The translations under genes and the position numbers were made by a program. From assembly GCA_000433775.1 (NCBI GenBank), contig HF998477.1:1-13411 (forward strand): a stretch of 13,411 nucleotides of DNA, in the 5' to 3' direction. The stretch is from Corallococcus sp. CAG:1435 (GTDB lineage Bacteria; Bacillota; Clostridia; Christensenellales; CAG-314). The notes beneath the pieces were generated by a model that saw only the letters and a program-made list of their open reading frames with translations, did no database searches and was not told the DNA's origin. This document shows positions 1 through 6,924 of the stretch, piece by piece; the first letter of the stretch is position 1; every line of letters begins with the position of its first letter.

Positions 1-150
1 CACACGAAAGCATCGAAAAGTCAGAAGATCTGTGATTTATCTGCAACACGATTGCAACGACATTTGTGTTTTGACAAACACAAAATAGTAAAAAACAAAG
101 AAGATTTGTTTCACACCTACAACAAAACAGACGATTTTGTGATTAAATAA
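1..150 (+). CDS. Possible C-terminal end of a gene entering from the left edge
   Basis: Frame 1 is open from the first base to a TAA at 148-150 and would encode 49 residues ending DDFVIK. I do not recognise the peptide, which is rich in Lys and polar residues. The support is weak: GC falls to roughly 27% after position 60, more like spacer DNA than the genes here. A competing reading is frame 3, which ends HESIEKSEDL at a TGA at 33-35 and would leave the rest as spacer. A 9-bp hairpin (TTTGTGTTT / AAACACAAA, about 63-85) sits in the stretch without a T tract. Only sequence to the left can decide. Confidence 0.2.
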   Translation, partial: HTKASKSQKICDLSATRLQRHLCFDKHKIVKNKEDLFHTYNKTDDFVIK

Positions 151-213
151 AGTGTGAATAAAATTCAAGTTACTTAAGCGTGCAGATTTGGATACTAAAA
201 GCAAAAAATCTTA

Positions 214-263
214 ACAAAAAAAAGTTGCAGGAAAAGCCAATTTACTCTTCCTGCAACTTTTAG
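214..263 (-). terminator. Rho-independent terminator of the WYL regulator gene
   Basis: A 14-bp stem (arms 220-233 and 248-261, AAAAGTTGCAGGAA with its complement) is followed on the minus strand by a run of T (complement of 216-223). It starts directly after the regulator stop codon, so the regulator appears to be transcribed alone. Confidence 0.9.
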
Positions 264-1184
264 TCAGTTTTCTTCGGAATTTTGACTGATTACCACATTG
301 CAACGTTCCACCAATGCCTGACGCAGTTTGGCAGGTTTTTCCACCCTGACGCCGTCGCCTAAAGACAAAATTTTACTTATCAGCATTTCGTCGTAAGGAA
401 GAGAAGCCTTTGCAATGTAACCGTCGCCCACCTTGGCGACACGACCCATTCCCAACCACTCTTCACAGGCGGAAAGCGCCTTGTGCTCCAACGAAAGAAT
501 CACCTCGCAAATTTCCTTTCCACGAAGCACATCCGACTCGATAACGCTACTGTCCACCTCAAATTCACGTGGTGTAAACCTTTCGCCAACGGTAAGTTTG
601 ACCATTCGGGAAACCTTGAAATATCTGTACCCCTTACGCAGACGGCAAAAACAATACACGTACCAACTGCCGTCTTTCAAAATAAGACAATACGGTTCTA
701 CGGTGCGTGAAGTTACCGCCCCTGCCTTGGAGTGATACTCTATGTTGCACATCAGACGTTGCGAAATGCAGTTGGACAAAATGCTGACGTAATCGCCCAC
801 GGACATGTCGGAACTGTCCACCACCAACTGGTCGGACTTCAACACCGTTGCGGATGCGTGCGAGCGTTTCAAACCCGAAAGTTTCTGAATGGCGTACTTT
901 GTAGTGTCGTCCTGCAAGGAAAAACTTTGCAAGGCAAAAATCAGTCGTTGGTACTCCTCCTCCGTGAAGTAGGTTGCTTTAAGTTTGTAGGTGTCTACAA
1001 TTCCCCAACCTCCGCCACGTCCAAGACGTGATTCGATGGGAACGCCTCCTTCCGACAGCATTGCAACGTAACGGTACACGGAGCGTTTGCTGATTTCAAA
1101 CTTTTGCGCCAACTCGTCGGCATTTACGGTACTGTCTGCAGCAAGCAAGGTAGACATTATTCCGATTAAAACAGGTATTTGCAT
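264..1184 (-). CDS. HTH/WYL-domain transcriptional regulator (YafY-like)
   Basis: A 306-residue DNA-binding regulator. Residues about 5-60 form a DeoR-type winged helix-turn-helix (recognition region about 30-43, wing around GRGGGWGI at 55-62). Residues about 139-205 form a WYL domain with the WYV motif at 174-176 and FKVSRM at 189-194. Residues about 225-300 match the WCX C-terminal extension. WYL domains are known as ligand sensors, often for nucleotides or nucleic acid, but the ligand here cannot be read from sequence. The ATG at 1184 follows AGAGGTG at a good distance. Its promoter contains a TGACA-N6-TGTCA palindrome over the -35 box, so I infer autoregulation. A second copy lies at the promoter of the divergent small gene, the likely target. 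It has its own terminator. Confidence 0.93.
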   Translation of the reverse strand: MQIPVLIGIMSTLLAADSTVNADELAQKFEISKRSVYRYVAMLSEGGVPIESRLGRGGGWGIVDTYKLKATYFTEEEYQRLIFALQSFSLQDDTTKYAIQKLSGLKRSHASATVLKSDQLVVDSSDMSVGDYVSILSNCISQRLMCNIEYHSKAGAVTSRTVEPYCLILKDGSWYVYCFCRLRKGYRYFKVSRMVKLTVGERFTPREFEVDSSVIESDVLRGKEICEVILSLEHKALSACEEWLGMGRVAKVGDGYIAKASLPYDEMLISKILSLGDGVRVEKPAKLRQALVERCNVVISQNSEEN

Positions 1185-1201
1185 ATTTCACCTCTGTATC
1201 A

Positions 1202-1230
1202 ATTATAAAATGCTGACAAACAGTTGTCAA
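1202..1230 (-). promoter_or_regulatory. Sigma-A promoter of the WYL regulator
   Basis: On the minus strand, TTGACA (1230-1225), a 17-bp spacer and TATAAT (1207-1202) form a full-consensus promoter just upstream of the regulator ATG. The palindromic operator at 1214-1229 covers the -35 box and much of the spacer, so bound regulator would be expected to block RNA polymerase. Confidence 0.9.
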
Positions 1231-1232
1231 GG
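1213..1232. promoter_or_regulatory. Operator 1 for the WYL regulator
   Basis: TGACAAACAGTTGTCA (1214-1229) is a palindrome with TGACA/TGTCA half-sites. It matches operator 2 over the pattern CTGACAWACWGTTGKCAA. It overlaps the regulator's own -35 element. Assignment to this regulator is inference from position, duplication and the dyad form. Confidence 0.75.
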
Positions 1233-1265
1233 TTTAATAAAAAATAGTTAAAAAAAATATAAATA

Positions 1266-1285
1266 CTGACATACTGTTGGCAAAG
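1266..1285. promoter_or_regulatory. Operator 2 for the WYL regulator, in the divergent promoter
   Basis: TGACATACTGTTGGCA (1267-1282) is a one-mismatch dyad nearly identical to operator 1. The two start 53 bp apart, close to five helical turns, so both would lie on the same DNA face. It occupies the position where the -35 box of the small plus-strand gene should be. Confidence 0.72.
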
Positions 1286-1299
1286 CCTTTTGATACAAT
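1271..1299 (+). promoter_or_regulatory. Extended -10 promoter for the small plus-strand gene
   Basis: TGATACAAT (1291-1299) is an extended -10 element (TGN plus TACAAT). At the 17-bp position upstream (1271-1276) there is no good -35 box, only operator 2 sequence. A poor -35 under an operator fits either activation or repression by the WYL regulator. Transcription would begin near 1306. Confidence 0.6.
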
Positions 1300-1330
1300 T
1301 TAGACACAAACAAGCAAGAGGCGAAGCAAT

Positions 1331-1522
1331 ATGAAGTACGATTGTGCCGATGAATTTAACCTTGCAGTAATTTACAGCAAACTTAACGGAAACAGATGGG
1401 AAAAGACGGTAAAAGCAAGTTGTTTCTTTGCAGAGCGAGACGAACTTGGACTTTTGCAAACCAAAATGGCAATGATGAATTTTACAAGCAAAAACAAACG
1501 TCTTTCCGAACAAAGACGGTAG
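1331..1522 (+). CDS. Small protein of unknown function, divergent from the WYL regulator
   Basis: A 63-residue protein that I do not recognise. It has no signal peptide or membrane segment. The first half is mixed and the last 15 residues are basic (FTSKNKRLSEQRR end). Two cysteines are present. The ATG is preceded by AGAGGCG about 9 bases upstream. The gene is boxed by an extended -10 promoter and a strong terminator at 1544-1581, so the unit has all the signals of a real gene despite its size. Its position opposite the WYL regulator, with a shared operator, suggests it is the regulator's target or partner. A longer overlapping frame (1396-1749) crosses the terminator and is not credible. 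Confidence 0.6.
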   Translation: MKYDCADEFNLAVIYSKLNGNRWEKTVKASCFFAERDELGLLQTKMAMMNFTSKNKRLSEQRR

Positions 1523-1543
1523 TCATCTCTTTGCAAAGTTTTG

Positions 1544-1581
1544 AAAAACACGCACAGTATAGGTGCGTGTTTTATTTTTTT
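1544..1581. terminator. Bidirectional terminator between the small gene and ddl
   Basis: A 9-bp stem AACACGCAC (1547-1555) / GTGCGTGTT (1563-1571) with a 7-base loop is followed on the plus strand by TTATTTTTTT. On the minus strand it is followed by five T (complement of 1544-1548). It can end both the plus-strand small gene and the minus-strand murF-ddl operon. The ddl stop codon lies in its T tract. Confidence 0.88.
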
Positions 1582-2650
1582 ACTTTTTCGTTATGTTACC
1601 TTGCAGTACAGAAGAAACAAAGGAAGTTTGCAATGATTCATTTGCTTTGTATGAGTCTATTGCCTGTTGCAACAAGGCGGAGCCGAATTGTTTGGGTGTG
1701 TACTTTGTCTGCCACAACCCGTATGCCAAGGAACCGGGGACGGAATTGATTTCGTTTACGTACAATGTTCCGTCACAAACAAGGTAGTCCACCCTGATTA
1801 CTCCGGAAAAATGCAACCTGTTGTAAATTTGCGCAGTCATTTCCTTTACACGGCTTGACAAACTTTCTTCCACTTCCTGCGAAGGACACAGGAATTTTTC
1901 GCCACGCTGATACTTGTCGTGGAAAGTGAGAATGTCGTTGTTTGTGAAGGGACGGTCAACATCGCTTGTAAGTACCTCGCCCTTTTCACGCATTGCCGAA
2001 CAGTTGAGTTCGTAAAAGTTTTCCAACGCCCTTTCGCAAAGCACCGACGTGTCGTAGGAAAAGGCGATACGGCAGGCATCACTCAACTGACGGGAATCTC
2101 TGCAAATGGAAACGCCTATGCTGGAACCCAACGTGGCAGGCTTTACAATAACGGGAAAGCCAAGTTGTTCCTGACACCGAGCAAGTGAAACATTGTCATT
2201 TGTCAACTCCACACCTTCCACTACGGGAAAATTCATCGACTGCAAAACACGCTTACACAGCACTTTGTCCATTGCTATTGCACTTGCAACAATGTCGCTT
2301 CCCACAAGAGGCAAATTGCACAGTTTGCACAAGGCGGCAAGCGTTCCGTCTTCGCCACATCTGCCGTGGCAACAATTCACCACCACGTCCATGGATATTG
2401 TTTTGAAAATGCGTCTGCCGTGCAAAATGCCGATTTTGCCCGTCCCCGTCAAAAACACCAAAGAATTTTTGAACTTGCCTTTTTTGTGTTGCGCAGGCGT
2501 CAACGCATTGTCAACAAGAAAACACCTGTTGTCCTGCGTAAAATAGGCACTGTACAAATTGCCGTCAAAATAGCCCTTGGCAAGACACGCCGTAATAACG
2601 GATATGTCGTGTTCGCAACTGTTACCGCCATAAACCAACAAAATATTCAT
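1580..2650 (-). CDS. ddl: D-alanine--D-alanine ligase
   Basis: A 356-residue cytoplasmic ATP-grasp ligase that joins two D-alanines for the peptidoglycan stem peptide. Visible landmarks are GGNSCEHDIS (8-17), HGRCGEDGTL (95-104), MDK (127-129), the ATP-binding loop PATLGSSIGV (171-180), RVDYL (286-290) and NEINSVPGSL (299-308). The omega-loop keeps DKY (245-247), the Lys-Tyr pair typical of D-Ala-D-Ala rather than D-lactate ligases, although the loop looks a little short. I start at the ATG at 2650 because GAGGTG lies just upstream. A TTG at 2662 is in frame but forms part of that ribosome site. It follows murF after 8 bases and shares its transcript, which ends at the hairpin at 1544-1581. 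Confidence 0.95.
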   Translation of the reverse strand: MNILLVYGGNSCEHDISVITACLAKGYFDGNLYSAYFTQDNRCFLVDNALTPAQHKKGKFKNSLVFLTGTGKIGILHGRRIFKTISMDVVVNCCHGRCGEDGTLAALCKLCNLPLVGSDIVASAIAMDKVLCKRVLQSMNFPVVEGVELTNDNVSLARCQEQLGFPVIVKPATLGSSIGVSICRDSRQLSDACRIAFSYDTSVLCERALENFYELNCSAMREKGEVLTSDVDRPFTNNDILTFHDKYQRGEKFLCPSQEVEESLSSRVKEMTAQIYNRLHFSGVIRVDYLVCDGTLYVNEINSVPGSLAYGLWQTKYTPKQFGSALLQQAIDSYKANESLQTSFVSSVLQGNITKK

Positions 2651-2658
2651 ATCACACC

Positions 2659-4110
2659 TCAACGTAAACTGACTGCATCGGGCAAATCGTTTTGAAACAA
2701 CAGAAAACAGTCCTTTTGCAAATATTTTGATACCGCTTCCACTGCATGCCGTAAACTTTTTTCCTGTAACAGAACTGTGCAGGCAGACTGTCCCGCACCT
2801 TCCAGAAGTTTATCGGAATTTTTTCCTACTGCCACAAAAACATCGCAAACATCGCCCAATTTTTTACCACAGCGGACATTTGCGACTTCACGCATTTTGC
2901 CACATTCTACAATGCCCTGAGAAACAACTATTTTTCTGCCTTTTAACAGCGCCAGAGTTTCACAGCATCCTTCAATGCCTTTTTCGCTGGCATTGTAACT
3001 GTCGTCTATTATGAAAAAGCGTCCGTTGTGGGAAATTTCCATTCTGTGTGGCGTTTGCACTACGTTGCAACTGTTGGAAAGCGTAACGTCCGTTGATTGT
3101 CCCAACTTGTCGCACATTGTTGCGCACAATGCAAATGTTTCGGCGCTGTATGTCGTTATTTGCGGTAGATGCACAGGAAAACGTTGTCCGTTGAAAATTG
3201 CGTCGAAAGTTATTCCGCGGGGTGAAACCACGCAATTTTCCGTTGAAACACTCACGGAAATCTTTTCACACTTTCCCGTATTCTCAAAAACTTCACAATT
3301 TTTTGCCAAAAGGCAAAATCCGCATTCAGGCAAATTTACCGCAAGCCTGCCCTTTTCGGCAATAATGTTTTCAATACTGCCAAATGTAGCAAGATGCTGT
3401 TCGCACACACCGGTGATAATTCCGAATTGCGGCGGATACAGTTTGCAAAGTTTTTCTATGTCACCTCGTTTGCGTGCGCCGAATTCCAGAATCAAGTACT
3501 CTTTGTTGAGGGGAGTTTTGTTTATGTAAGAGGCAATTCCCAGCGGCGTGTTGCAACTGCCTTGCGGACTTTGACTGTTGCACAACAGACTTGCAAGCAT
3601 GCTTTTTGTGGAAGTTTTGCCGAAACTGCCTGTTATTGCAATCACTTTGATTGACGATTGTTTAAGTTTGCAGGACGCTTTTTTCAGGTAGTATCGTGAT
3701 ACAAGCATATCGACAGGCAAACAAAACAGCCAACTGAGCACCACCGTGAAAGGCAAAAACAGCGACCAGCAGTGCAGATAAAACATGCACCCGACAAAAA
3801 GCAATGCAAAGTCCACCGCCAACATTCGCCAAAGGCGTTTTGTCAATTTCAACGGCGTTTTGTGCTGTGCAAAAAAGAAGGGAATGCATGCCAGCGTGTA
3901 TACGCTGCAAAGGACTGCGTCTATCCTGATGTACAGTTGCCACACAGCCGAAAAGGCGGCGACAAAAATCAAAATGAGGTAACTAGGCGTAAAAAAACAG
4001 TGGAAATAACCTCTTTGCGGCATGTAGGAACAAATTTGCAGAATACGGAAAAATTCCAGACTGCAACACACCAACGCAACAGCCGCCCACAAAGCAAAAA
4101 CTACGTTCAT
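2659..4110 (-). CDS. murF: MurF-like UDP-MurNAc-peptide ligase with N-terminal membrane domain
   Basis: A 483-residue Mur ligase, probably adding D-Ala-D-Ala to the UDP-MurNAc-tripeptide. Residues 1-138 hold about four hydrophobic segments (about 3-21, 44-61, 64-81, 97-136) in place of the usual soluble UDP-binding domain. The central domain has the P-loop TGSFGKTS (160-167), NTPLG (187-191), LEFGARKRGDI (208-218) and EQHLATFGS (237-245). The C-terminal domain has HRMEI (355-359), IDDSYNASEKGI (368-379) and SQGIVECGK (397-405). These are MurF-type motifs, and ddl follows at once. The ATG at 4110 overlaps the hydrolase stop as ATGA and follows GGAGGG. The longer frame back to 4290 only overlaps the hydrolase. 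A MurT-like role on lipid-linked substrate is a less likely alternative, since no gatD is seen. Confidence 0.88.
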   Translation of the reverse strand: MNVVFALWAAVALVCCSLEFFRILQICSYMPQRGYFHCFFTPSYLILIFVAAFSAVWQLYIRIDAVLCSVYTLACIPFFFAQHKTPLKLTKRLWRMLAVDFALLFVGCMFYLHCWSLFLPFTVVLSWLFCLPVDMLVSRYYLKKASCKLKQSSIKVIAITGSFGKTSTKSMLASLLCNSQSPQGSCNTPLGIASYINKTPLNKEYLILEFGARKRGDIEKLCKLYPPQFGIITGVCEQHLATFGSIENIIAEKGRLAVNLPECGFCLLAKNCEVFENTGKCEKISVSVSTENCVVSPRGITFDAIFNGQRFPVHLPQITTYSAETFALCATMCDKLGQSTDVTLSNSCNVVQTPHRMEISHNGRFFIIDDSYNASEKGIEGCCETLALLKGRKIVVSQGIVECGKMREVANVRCGKKLGDVCDVFVAVGKNSDKLLEGAGQSACTVLLQEKSLRHAVEAVSKYLQKDCFLLFQNDLPDAVSLR

Positions 4111-4808
4111 TTTCCGCCCTCCAAAAAAAGTCGCACTACTTCGGCAAAGGCGGACGGAGTGTAGAACAATGCAAAGTGGTCGCCGTCTGTCTGCACGAGA
4201 TTGCTGTGTCTTATCAGTTTGTTCATTTTCCTTGCATGCTTTAACGGCGTTTGCACGTCCTCCGTGCCGTTTACTATCAGAACATCGCAAACAATCCTTT
4301 TAGCGTAGATGGAAAGGTCCTGATTTACTACCTTTACAAAGGTGTTTTTGAGCGTTGAGGGACAGTTGCGGTAGTCTTGGCTTCCGTAACGTTTGTCGGG
4401 ATTACTGCAACGAAACAATTTGCGCAATTTATAACTACCGACACGCAATGCTCGTTTCAAAGAAAACGTGCGAATACCTGCAGGCGCAAAAAAAATCATC
4501 TTGTCCACTGCCTGCGGAAACAACGCCGCATATACCGTCGCAACACGGCATCCGAAACTGTGAGCAACAATGTACCGTGGCGAAGGTTGCAATTTCTGCA
4601 CCAGATACCAGACGCTCAATGCGTAATCTTCCACTCGCCAACCGCTTTCAGGGGGGCTTTCGCTTTTTCCAAAGCCGGGCAAGTCCGCCAACACACATTT
4701 GTACCCCTTCAACCGTTTTGCAACGTTCTCAAAAATACTACCGTCACATCCCCATCCGTGCAAAAACAAAACTGACTTGTCGCCACTGCCCAACTCTCTG
4801 TAAAACAT
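4107..4808 (-). CDS. Alpha/beta hydrolase, first gene of the murF-ddl operon
   Basis: A 233-residue soluble alpha/beta-fold hydrolase of the MenH/BioH-like size class. The oxyanion-hole motif HGWG is at 17-20. The nucleophile elbow is AHSFG with Ser84. Asp184 (GTEDV) and His211 (GDHF) complete a credible triad. Substrate is unknown; esterase, thioesterase or C-C hydrolase are all possible. The ATG at 4808 has GAGG upstream. The in-frame extension to 4976 reads through AT-rich spacer and is rejected. Its TGA overlaps the murF ATG, so the two are probably translationally coupled, hinting at a cell-envelope role. No signal peptide is seen, so it should be cytoplasmic. Confidence 0.88.
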   Translation of the reverse strand: MFYRELGSGDKSVLFLHGWGCDGSIFENVAKRLKGYKCVLADLPGFGKSESPPESGWRVEDYALSVWYLVQKLQPSPRYIVAHSFGCRVATVYAALFPQAVDKMIFFAPAGIRTFSLKRALRVGSYKLRKLFRCSNPDKRYGSQDYRNCPSTLKNTFVKVVNQDLSIYAKRIVCDVLIVNGTEDVQTPLKHARKMNKLIRHSNLVQTDGDHFALFYTPSAFAEVVRLFLEGGK

Positions 4809-5217
4809 ATTGCCTCGCCGATGGTATAATATGAAAAGAAAGTGCGATTTGTGCCAATAAGCGCACAATAGCGACAAAATAATCTGTAAAATTTCGTAAA
4901 ATAAAATATCGCAGTAATTATTTCGATACCGAAGTAAATTGCATATAAAAATTAAAATCAGAGGTGCCCACCTCAATCACAAATTACGAAGAGGTTTTGC
5001 AATATCTTTTATCGAATTGGCAGGCACAGCCATTTGCGTAATGTTTACAACAAAGGCACCGCACGTGAAAAACCATTTTCTCACCGTGTACCTGCTTTGC
5101 AGTAAATTTGCAACAAGCACTACAATCACAAACATTTGCTGGCGAAAATATCTACTGTCGTAAATTGCAAACAAAGCGGCACACATTTTACAACTTGGCA
5201 CACTTTCACGTTGCAAC
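4809..5217. other. Gene-poor 409-bp spacer
   Basis: No convincing gene. A minus-strand frame ending at 4977 encodes hydrophobic residues (region around MFVIVVLVANLLQ) with plausible codon use, but it lacks a ribosome site and its upstream end runs into the terminator, so it is at best a remnant. A plus-strand extended -10 (4822-4830) points into the spacer, and the terminator at 5218-5247 would close a transcript of about 410 bases. A short dyad GAGGT-GCCC-ACCTC lies near 4961-4974. TTGCAA occurs four times after 4990. Confidence 0.5.
4826..4857 (-). promoter_or_regulatory. Weak candidate promoter of the hydrolase-murF-ddl operon
   Basis: TATTAT (4831-4826) lies shortly before the hydrolase start. 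TTGGCA (4857-4852) is the best -35 candidate but is 20 bp away, too far for a standard promoter. The alternative CATATT gives 18 bp with a poorer -10. The same bases also contain an extended -10 on the plus strand (TGGTATAAT, 4822-4830). Confidence 0.3.
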
Positions 5218-5247
5218 AAAAAAGACTGCACAAGTCAGTCTTTTTTT
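5218..5247. terminator. Bidirectional terminator after rimI
   Basis: Stem AAAAAAGACTG (5218-5228) / CAGTCTTTTTT (5236-5246) with a 7-base loop. T runs flank it on both strands. On the minus strand it ends the tsaE-tsaB-rimI transcript. On the plus strand it could end any transcript from the 4831-5217 spacer. Confidence 0.87.
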
Positions 5248-5291
5248 CTAAAAATCATATATTATGTGTGTAATAGTATTTTACAAAACGC

Positions 5292-5747
5292 TTAATTTTT
5301 AAGTTGTAACACCATTGTGTAGGCATCACGGGAAGAATAACGTGACTTTCTGTAAAAGTTTTTGCGTGTACCGACAACGCTGAACCCGCATTTTTCGTAC
5401 AGTCCTATTGCGGGCGTATTTTGAGTGTTTACTTCAAGTTCGCATCTTTCGCACTGCTTTTCGGCGGAAAAAAGCGTCATATGCCTTACAAGATTTTCCG
5501 CAATTCCCTGACGTCGGTACTCCGGCAACACGGCGACATTGCAAACCTGCGCCTCCTCGTACACGGTACGCACGCAAACATAACCGACTATTTTACCTTC
5601 ACGCACTTCGGCAAAAAAATGCGAAAATTCGTTAAGAAACTCTCCTCGCAAATTGTTTATACTCCAAGCGTCCTTGCCAAAACAAATTTTTTCCAGTTGC
5701 GCAAGTTGTATTACATTTTGCATTGTGTACTGCAATTTCTCTATCAT
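5292..5747 (-). CDS. rimI: Ribosomal protein S18 alanine N-acetyltransferase
   Basis: A 151-residue GNAT enzyme expected to acetylate the N-terminal alanine of ribosomal protein S18 with acetyl-CoA. The acetyl-CoA pyrophosphate loop RRQGIA is at 78-83, preceded by the strand CNVAVLPEY. ELEVNTQN (103-110) carries Glu103, the position of the RimI catalytic base. AIGLYEKCGF (113-122) and RKNFY (128-132) with DAYTMVL (141-147) are the usual RimI C-terminal pattern. The ATG overlaps the tsaB stop as ATGA, and GGAGGAG inside the tsaB end serves as ribosome site. It is the last gene of the operon, with a terminator about 45 bases on. The tsaB context supports RimI over a generic GNAT. Confidence 0.92.
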   Translation of the reverse strand: MIEKLQYTMQNVIQLAQLEKICFGKDAWSINNLRGEFLNEFSHFFAEVREGKIVGYVCVRTVYEEAQVCNVAVLPEYRRQGIAENLVRHMTLFSAEKQCERCELEVNTQNTPAIGLYEKCGFSVVGTRKNFYRKSRYSSRDAYTMVLQLKN

Positions 5748-6307
5748 CTGTGCTCCTCCGCCTGGCTTCTTCTGATGTACAAAGGGGAAAGACTTTGGGA
5801 AAAATTGCCTTTTACAACCGCATCCCTCACAATTTTCACCGCTCCGTCAAGGTAGTCGCAAGCCCCGTTGCAACGACCTGCGTTTTTTGCACGTTGGTCA
5901 TCGTAAGAAATGAGGCAGGGCGCAACACCGTTGGAAAAATCTGCAAAGTAGTAGCCGTTTCCTGCGTCCACCACCGCACTTCCTTTTTCTCCGCAATTTG
6001 ACGAAACGGCTATCGCATGCAATGACGAAAAGGAAATAGCAGGCTTGCCGCATGCAAAAAGATATCCTTTCAAAGTGGCAATGCCTATTCGTATACCCGT
6101 GAAACTTCCAGGCCCGACACAACAGGCAAATGCGTCAATATCGGAAAACGTCAAGCCGCTTTGTTTCAAAGCAAAGTCTACACGGTTGCACAGTGTTTCG
6201 CTGTGACGTGTGCCGCATCCTTTTACGGAAAAATCCTCAATTTTGTTTTCATGCACTATTGCCACGACCAAATCGGCGGTGGTTGTGTCTACACAAAGTA
6301 CTTTCAT
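5744..6307 (-). CDS. tsaB: tRNA t6A biosynthesis protein TsaB
   Basis: A 187-residue ASKHA-fold protein, the non-catalytic scaffold that pairs with TsaD and TsaE to transfer threonylcarbamoyl to A37 of ANN-decoding tRNAs. The N-terminus MKVLCVDTTTADLVVAI matches the family phosphate-1 strand. RHSETL is at 34-39 and GPGSFTGIRIG at 65-75. It is shorter than the roughly 220-230 residues of typical TsaB, the loss being in the C-terminal half. Start and stop overlap both neighbours as ATGA, so tsaE, tsaB and rimI look translationally coupled. tsaD, often in this cluster, is not in the window. Confidence 0.94.
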   Translation of the reverse strand: MKVLCVDTTTADLVVAIVHENKIEDFSVKGCGTRHSETLCNRVDFALKQSGLTFSDIDAFACCVGPGSFTGIRIGIATLKGYLFACGKPAISFSSLHAIAVSSNCGEKGSAVVDAGNGYYFADFSNGVAPCLISYDDQRAKNAGRCNGACDYLDGAVKIVRDAVVKGNFSQSLSPLYIRRSQAEEHR

Positions 6308-6747
6308 ACAGTTTCACCCGTTTGTTTGCTTATTGTAATGCAACGTGTTTCGTCGCCTGTTTTTCTGATATCCACCACCGTGCAGTTGCATGGGAGCAAA
6401 TCTTTGACGTTTTCGCTCCACTCTATGGCGCACACGGCGTTTTTATCGTAGAAAAATTCCGCAAGTCCAAGCATCTCCACTTCGGTGCTGTCTTCCACAC
6501 GGTAAAAATCAAAATGATTCAGCGTCAATCTGCCGTAATACACGTTGTGCAAAGCGAATGTGGGACTGGTTACCGTATCGGTAATGCCTAACGCCAATGC
6601 CAATCCTTTCACAAAATGAGTTTTACCTGCACCGAGATCTCCATTCAACAGCAAGACATCTCCGCCGTGAAGCGTTTTTCCGAATTGACTTGCAAACTTA
6701 ATCGTTTCGTCGCAACTGTGCGTTTGCACCTGCAAAATTTTTTCCAT
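6304..6747 (-). CDS. tsaE: tRNA t6A biosynthesis ATPase TsaE
   Basis: A 147-residue P-loop ATPase of the t6A machinery. Walker A GDLGAGKT is at 36-43, SPTF at 61-64, HFDFYRV at 78-84 and the Walker-B-like IEWSE at 108-112. I choose the ATG at 6747 (MEKILQ). The frame extends to an ATG at 6840, but a TTGCCA-N17-TATAAT promoter lies inside that extension, so those bases cannot be translated from it. The ribosome site is unusually poor: the nearest GAGG is about 12 bases upstream of the ATG. First gene of the tsaE-tsaB-rimI operon. Confidence 0.93.
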   Translation of the reverse strand: MEKILQVQTHSCDETIKFASQFGKTLHGGDVLLLNGDLGAGKTHFVKGLALALGITDTVTSPTFALHNVYYGRLTLNHFDFYRVEDSTEVEMLGLAEFFYDKNAVCAIEWSENVKDLLPCNCTVVDIRKTGDETRCITISKQTGETV

Positions 6748-6786
6748 AGTAACAACCAGCCTCGAATGTCTTAGTAACCGTAAAAT

Positions 6787-6815
6787 ATTATAATACAAAA
6801 TACTGCTTTTGGCAA
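6787..6815 (-). promoter_or_regulatory. Promoter of the tsaE-tsaB-rimI operon
   Basis: TTGCCA (6815-6810), exactly 17 bp, then TATAAT (6792-6787) on the minus strand. Transcription should begin near 6780, leaving a leader of about 33 bases before tsaE. Confidence 0.85.
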
Positions 6816-6924
6816 CAGCGACGTTAGTTAATTTTGCCATGATACGGCGTTAAAACTGAAAAAGCGTTTTGCCTATGAATACTGCCTAGTTACAAGCGTA
6901 CGGCAAGCAAACACAAAGAACAAA

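Noticed and set aside
1396..1749. 117-codon plus-strand frame
   Set aside because: It runs through the terminator at 1544-1581 and into antisense of ddl.
4111..4290. 60-residue extension of MurF
   Set aside because: It overlaps the hydrolase gene in another frame; the ATG at 4110 has a GGAGGG site and an ATGA overlap.
4977..5231. 84-codon minus-strand frame with hydrophobic segments
   Set aside because: It begins with GTG inside a terminator, and internal ATGs lack ribosome sites; kept only as a possible remnant.
6748..6840. 31-residue extension of TsaE
   Set aside because: A TTGCCA-N17-TATAAT promoter lies inside it, so transcription starts downstream of the ATG at 6840.
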